The translations under genes were made by a program, and so were the position numbers. The notes under the pieces were generated by a model. It searched no databases, had not been told where the DNA came from, and saw only the letters and a program-made list of their open reading frames with translations. Positions 5,750 through 7,482 of a stretch of DNA of 7,482 bases are shown here, piece after piece (the first letter of the stretch is position 1; each line of letters opens with the position of its first letter). Source of the stretch: a bacterium (GTDB lineage: Bacteria > Verrucomicrobiota > Verrucomicrobiae > JAJYAR01); contig JAJYAR010000121.1 of assembly GCA_021779435.1 (NCBI GenBank), forward strand, positions 1 to 7,482, given 5' to 3'.

Positions 5750-7482
5750 TTATTGCAGGAAAGCGATGAGGCGCGTGACCGCGCCGCCGGCAAGCTGGTT
5801 GGCCAGGAACGCTCCGATGTAGGCCAGCACGCCCATGTAGGCGAACTGCACCGCCGGCCACTTCCAGCCGCCGGTTTCGCGGCGGACGATGGCGAGCGTG
5901 GACATGCACTGCATGGCGAAGGCGAAGAAGATGAGCAGGGCGAGGGCGCCGCCGGGAGTGAGGTCGGTATGGAGCGCCTGCTGGAGACCGTGCGAGGCGG
6001 CTTCGCCTTCCATGCCGTAGATGGTTCCGAGCGTGGCGACGATGGTTTCGCGGGCGGCGAGCGAGGTGAGCAGGCCGATGCCGATTTTCCAGTCGAAGCC
6101 CAGCGGCTTGATGAGCGGCTCCATGACGTGGCCGATCTGGCCGGCGAAGCTTTGGGCGATCTCCGGCGCCTTGCCGTTGTGAAGCGGAAGATGGGCGGCG
6201 ACCCAGAGAAGCATTGCTACGACGAGGATGACGGTGCCTGCTTTGCGGAGGAAGACGCGGGAGCGGTCCAGCAGGCGCAGGCCGATGGAGCGGAAGGTGG
6301 GCCAGCGGTAGGGCGGCATTTCGAGCACGAAGGGCGTGCCGCCGCTCTTGAGGATGGAGGACTTCAGCAGACGGGCGGTGAGAACAGCGGCGAGGAAGCC
6401 CAGCACGTAGAGGCCGAGCAGAGCGGCGGCCTGTGCGCCGAGGATGGGTCCGAGCAGCGGGCGATTCGGCAGGAAGGCGGCGATGATGAGGGTGTAGACC
6501 GGGAGGCGGGCCGAGCAGGTCATCAGCGGGGCGATCATGATGGTGGCGATGCGGTCGCGCTTGTTTTCGATGGTGCGCGCGGACATCACCGCCGGCACGG
6601 CGCAGGCGTAGGCGGATAGGAGCGGGATGAAGGACTTGCCTTGCAGGCCGAACTTGCGCATGGTGCGGTCGGCGATGAGGGCGGCGCGGGCAAGGTAGCC
6701 GGAGTCTTCGAGGATTCCTATAAAGAAGAAGAGCAGCAGGATCTGGGGCAGGAAGACGAGCACGCTGCCGACGCCGCTCCAGACGCCATCGACCACGAGC
6801 GAACGGAGCAGGGGAACCGGGATATGCGGGGCAACCCACTCGCCGGAGGCCTCGACAATCGTCTTCATTCCGTCCATTACCGGCGTGGCCCAGGCGAAGA
6901 TCGACTGGAAGACGAGGATGACGACGGCGAGGAAGATCAGCGGGCCGGCCCAGGGGTGGAGGAAAACCGCGTCGAGGCGGCGGGTCCAGCGGGGCGGTTC
7001 GGGAGCGCGGTAGGCGGCGCCGGCGCCGACTTCGGAGGCCCAGCGGCGGCACTTCGGGATGTCCTGCAGGACCGGAAGCTGAATGAGGGGCGCCTTGACC
7101 TTGGCGCGGCCGGCCGCGGTTCCCTGAATAAATTGATAGATCTTTTCGACGCCTTCGCCGGAGGCGGCGCTGATTAGGGCAACCGGGGCGCCGAGTTCGG
7201 CGGAAAGCTTGGCCACGTCCACTTGGCCGCCGCGGTTGCGCAGATCATCGGCCATGTTGAGGATCACGAGCGTCGGCAGCTTGAGGTTGAGAATGGGAGC
7301 GGCGAGGAGCAGGTGCCGGCCGAGATTGGTGCAGTCGAGGATGAGGAGGACCGCCTCGGGCTCCATGCCGGGACGCAGGCCGGTGAGTACGTCGTGGGTG
7401 ACGCGTTCGTCTTCCGAGCGGGGCAGCAGGCTATAGACGCCGGGCAGGTCCACGAGCAGAACCTCGCGGTCCGCTTCGGCGC
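5750..7482 (-). CDS. feoB: Ferrous iron transporter FeoB (N-terminus beyond window)
   Basis: FeoB is the inner-membrane Fe(II) transporter with an N-terminal GTPase. The visible 576 residues begin inside the G domain: DLPGVYSLLP (G3, 11-20), NMAD (G4, 75-78) and SAAS (G5, 104-107). The frame continues through the window edge; the GTG at 7453 is not the start, since it is the Val of VDLPG, and G1/G2 must lie outside. A soluble linker follows, then the membrane part with two Gate domains. Conserved signatures include GILEDSGYLARAA, CAVPAVMSARTIENKRDRI, TCSARLPVYTL, and near the end QCMSTLAIVRRETGGW. The membrane cysteines usual in FeoB are retained. The protein ends shortly after the last helix, without an extra FeoC-like domain. 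No feoA is visible; it could be upstream, outside the window. trxB follows after 40 bp, so these probably form one transcription unit whose promoter lies outside. Confidence 0.95.
   Translation of the reverse strand, partial: AEADREVLLVDLPGVYSLLPRSEDERVTHDVLTGLRPGMEPEAVLLILDCTNLGRHLLLAAPILNLKLPTLVILNMADDLRNRGGQVDVAKLSAELGAPVALISAASGEGVEKIYQFIQGTAAGRAKVKAPLIQLPVLQDIPKCRRWASEVGAGAAYRAPEPPRWTRRLDAVFLHPWAGPLIFLAVVILVFQSIFAWATPVMDGMKTIVEASGEWVAPHIPVPLLRSLVVDGVWSGVGSVLVFLPQILLLFFFIGILEDSGYLARAALIADRTMRKFGLQGKSFIPLLSAYACAVPAVMSARTIENKRDRIATIMIAPLMTCSARLPVYTLIIAAFLPNRPLLGPILGAQAAALLGLYVLGFLAAVLTARLLKSSILKSGGTPFVLEMPPYRWPTFRSIGLRLLDRSRVFLRKAGTVILVVAMLLWVAAHLPLHNGKAPEIAQSFAGQIGHVMEPLIKPLGFDWKIGIGLLTSLAARETIVATLGTIYGMEGEAASHGLQQALHTDLTPGGALALLIFFAFAMQCMSTLAIVRRETGGWKWPAVQFAYMGVLAYIGAFLANQLAGGAVTRLIAFLQ

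Noticed and set aside
4783..5769. A 328-codon open frame on the + strand opposite trxB
   Set aside because: It is a mirror of trxB in GC-rich DNA: low-complexity, Asp/Glu/Val/Gly/Ala-rich and without recognisable motifs, whereas the minus strand gives a full-length TrxB with all motifs.
5693..7177. Two long + strand frames (5693-6619 and 6641-7177) and a 444-codon - strand frame overlapping feoB
   Set aside because: All overlap the unambiguous FeoB frame and have skewed Gly/Glu/Asp or Arg/Pro/His composition; they are shadows.
7453..7453. GTG at 7453 as the start of feoB
   Set aside because: This codon is the Val before the conserved DLPG (G3) motif, and the frame continues open to the window edge; the real start with G1/G2 lies outside.

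Overview
This is a GC-rich bacterial window (7482 bp) that looks chromosomal. It has tightly packed genes, GC-loaded third codon positions and no mobile elements, RNA genes or CRISPR. Gene style and the secreted protein with an LPDFxC / G-x-x-WID / YPLP pattern suggest Acidobacteriota, perhaps Bryobacterales/Solibacterales. That placement is inferred from recall of family style, not from a database search.

Positions 1-3167 (+ strand) hold a motility block preceded by the end of a probable serine hydrolase. After the partial gene (1-183) comes a 336-aa protein with a coiled-coil-like N-terminus and a degenerate GGDEF domain (282-1292). It is followed by fliD, the flagellar filament cap (1378-2829), and a 112-aa FliT-like export-chaperone candidate (2829-3167) whose start codon overlaps the fliD stop. 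Both the GGDEF-like gene and fliD are preceded by near-identical sigma-28 (FliA) type promoters. Each has TAAAG and CCGAT(A/G)A boxes at exactly the same spacing. The degenerate GGDEF protein therefore appears to belong to the late flagellar regulon and not merely to sit beside it.

Positions 3180-4749 (+ strand) hold two probably co-transcribed genes for exported proteins. The first is a dienelactone-hydrolase-like alpha/beta hydrolase with an intact Ser-Asp-His triad. The second is a secreted protein of unknown function that begins around the hydrolase stop codon.

Positions 4774-7482 (- strand) hold trxB (thioredoxin reductase) and, 40 bp upstream of it, feoB (ferrous iron transporter, N-terminus beyond the window end). 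They are probably one transcript, pairing Fe(II) uptake with a dithiol reductant system. The trxB and secreted-protein genes converge with only 24 bp between them.

The most noteworthy item is the sigma-28-controlled, catalytically dead GGDEF protein next to fliD. The sequence-visible substitutions remove the metal Asp, the GGDEF signature and the I-site Arg, yet keep the guanine-recognising Asn and Asp. I see no defence system, novel mobile element or other clearly undescribed machinery.
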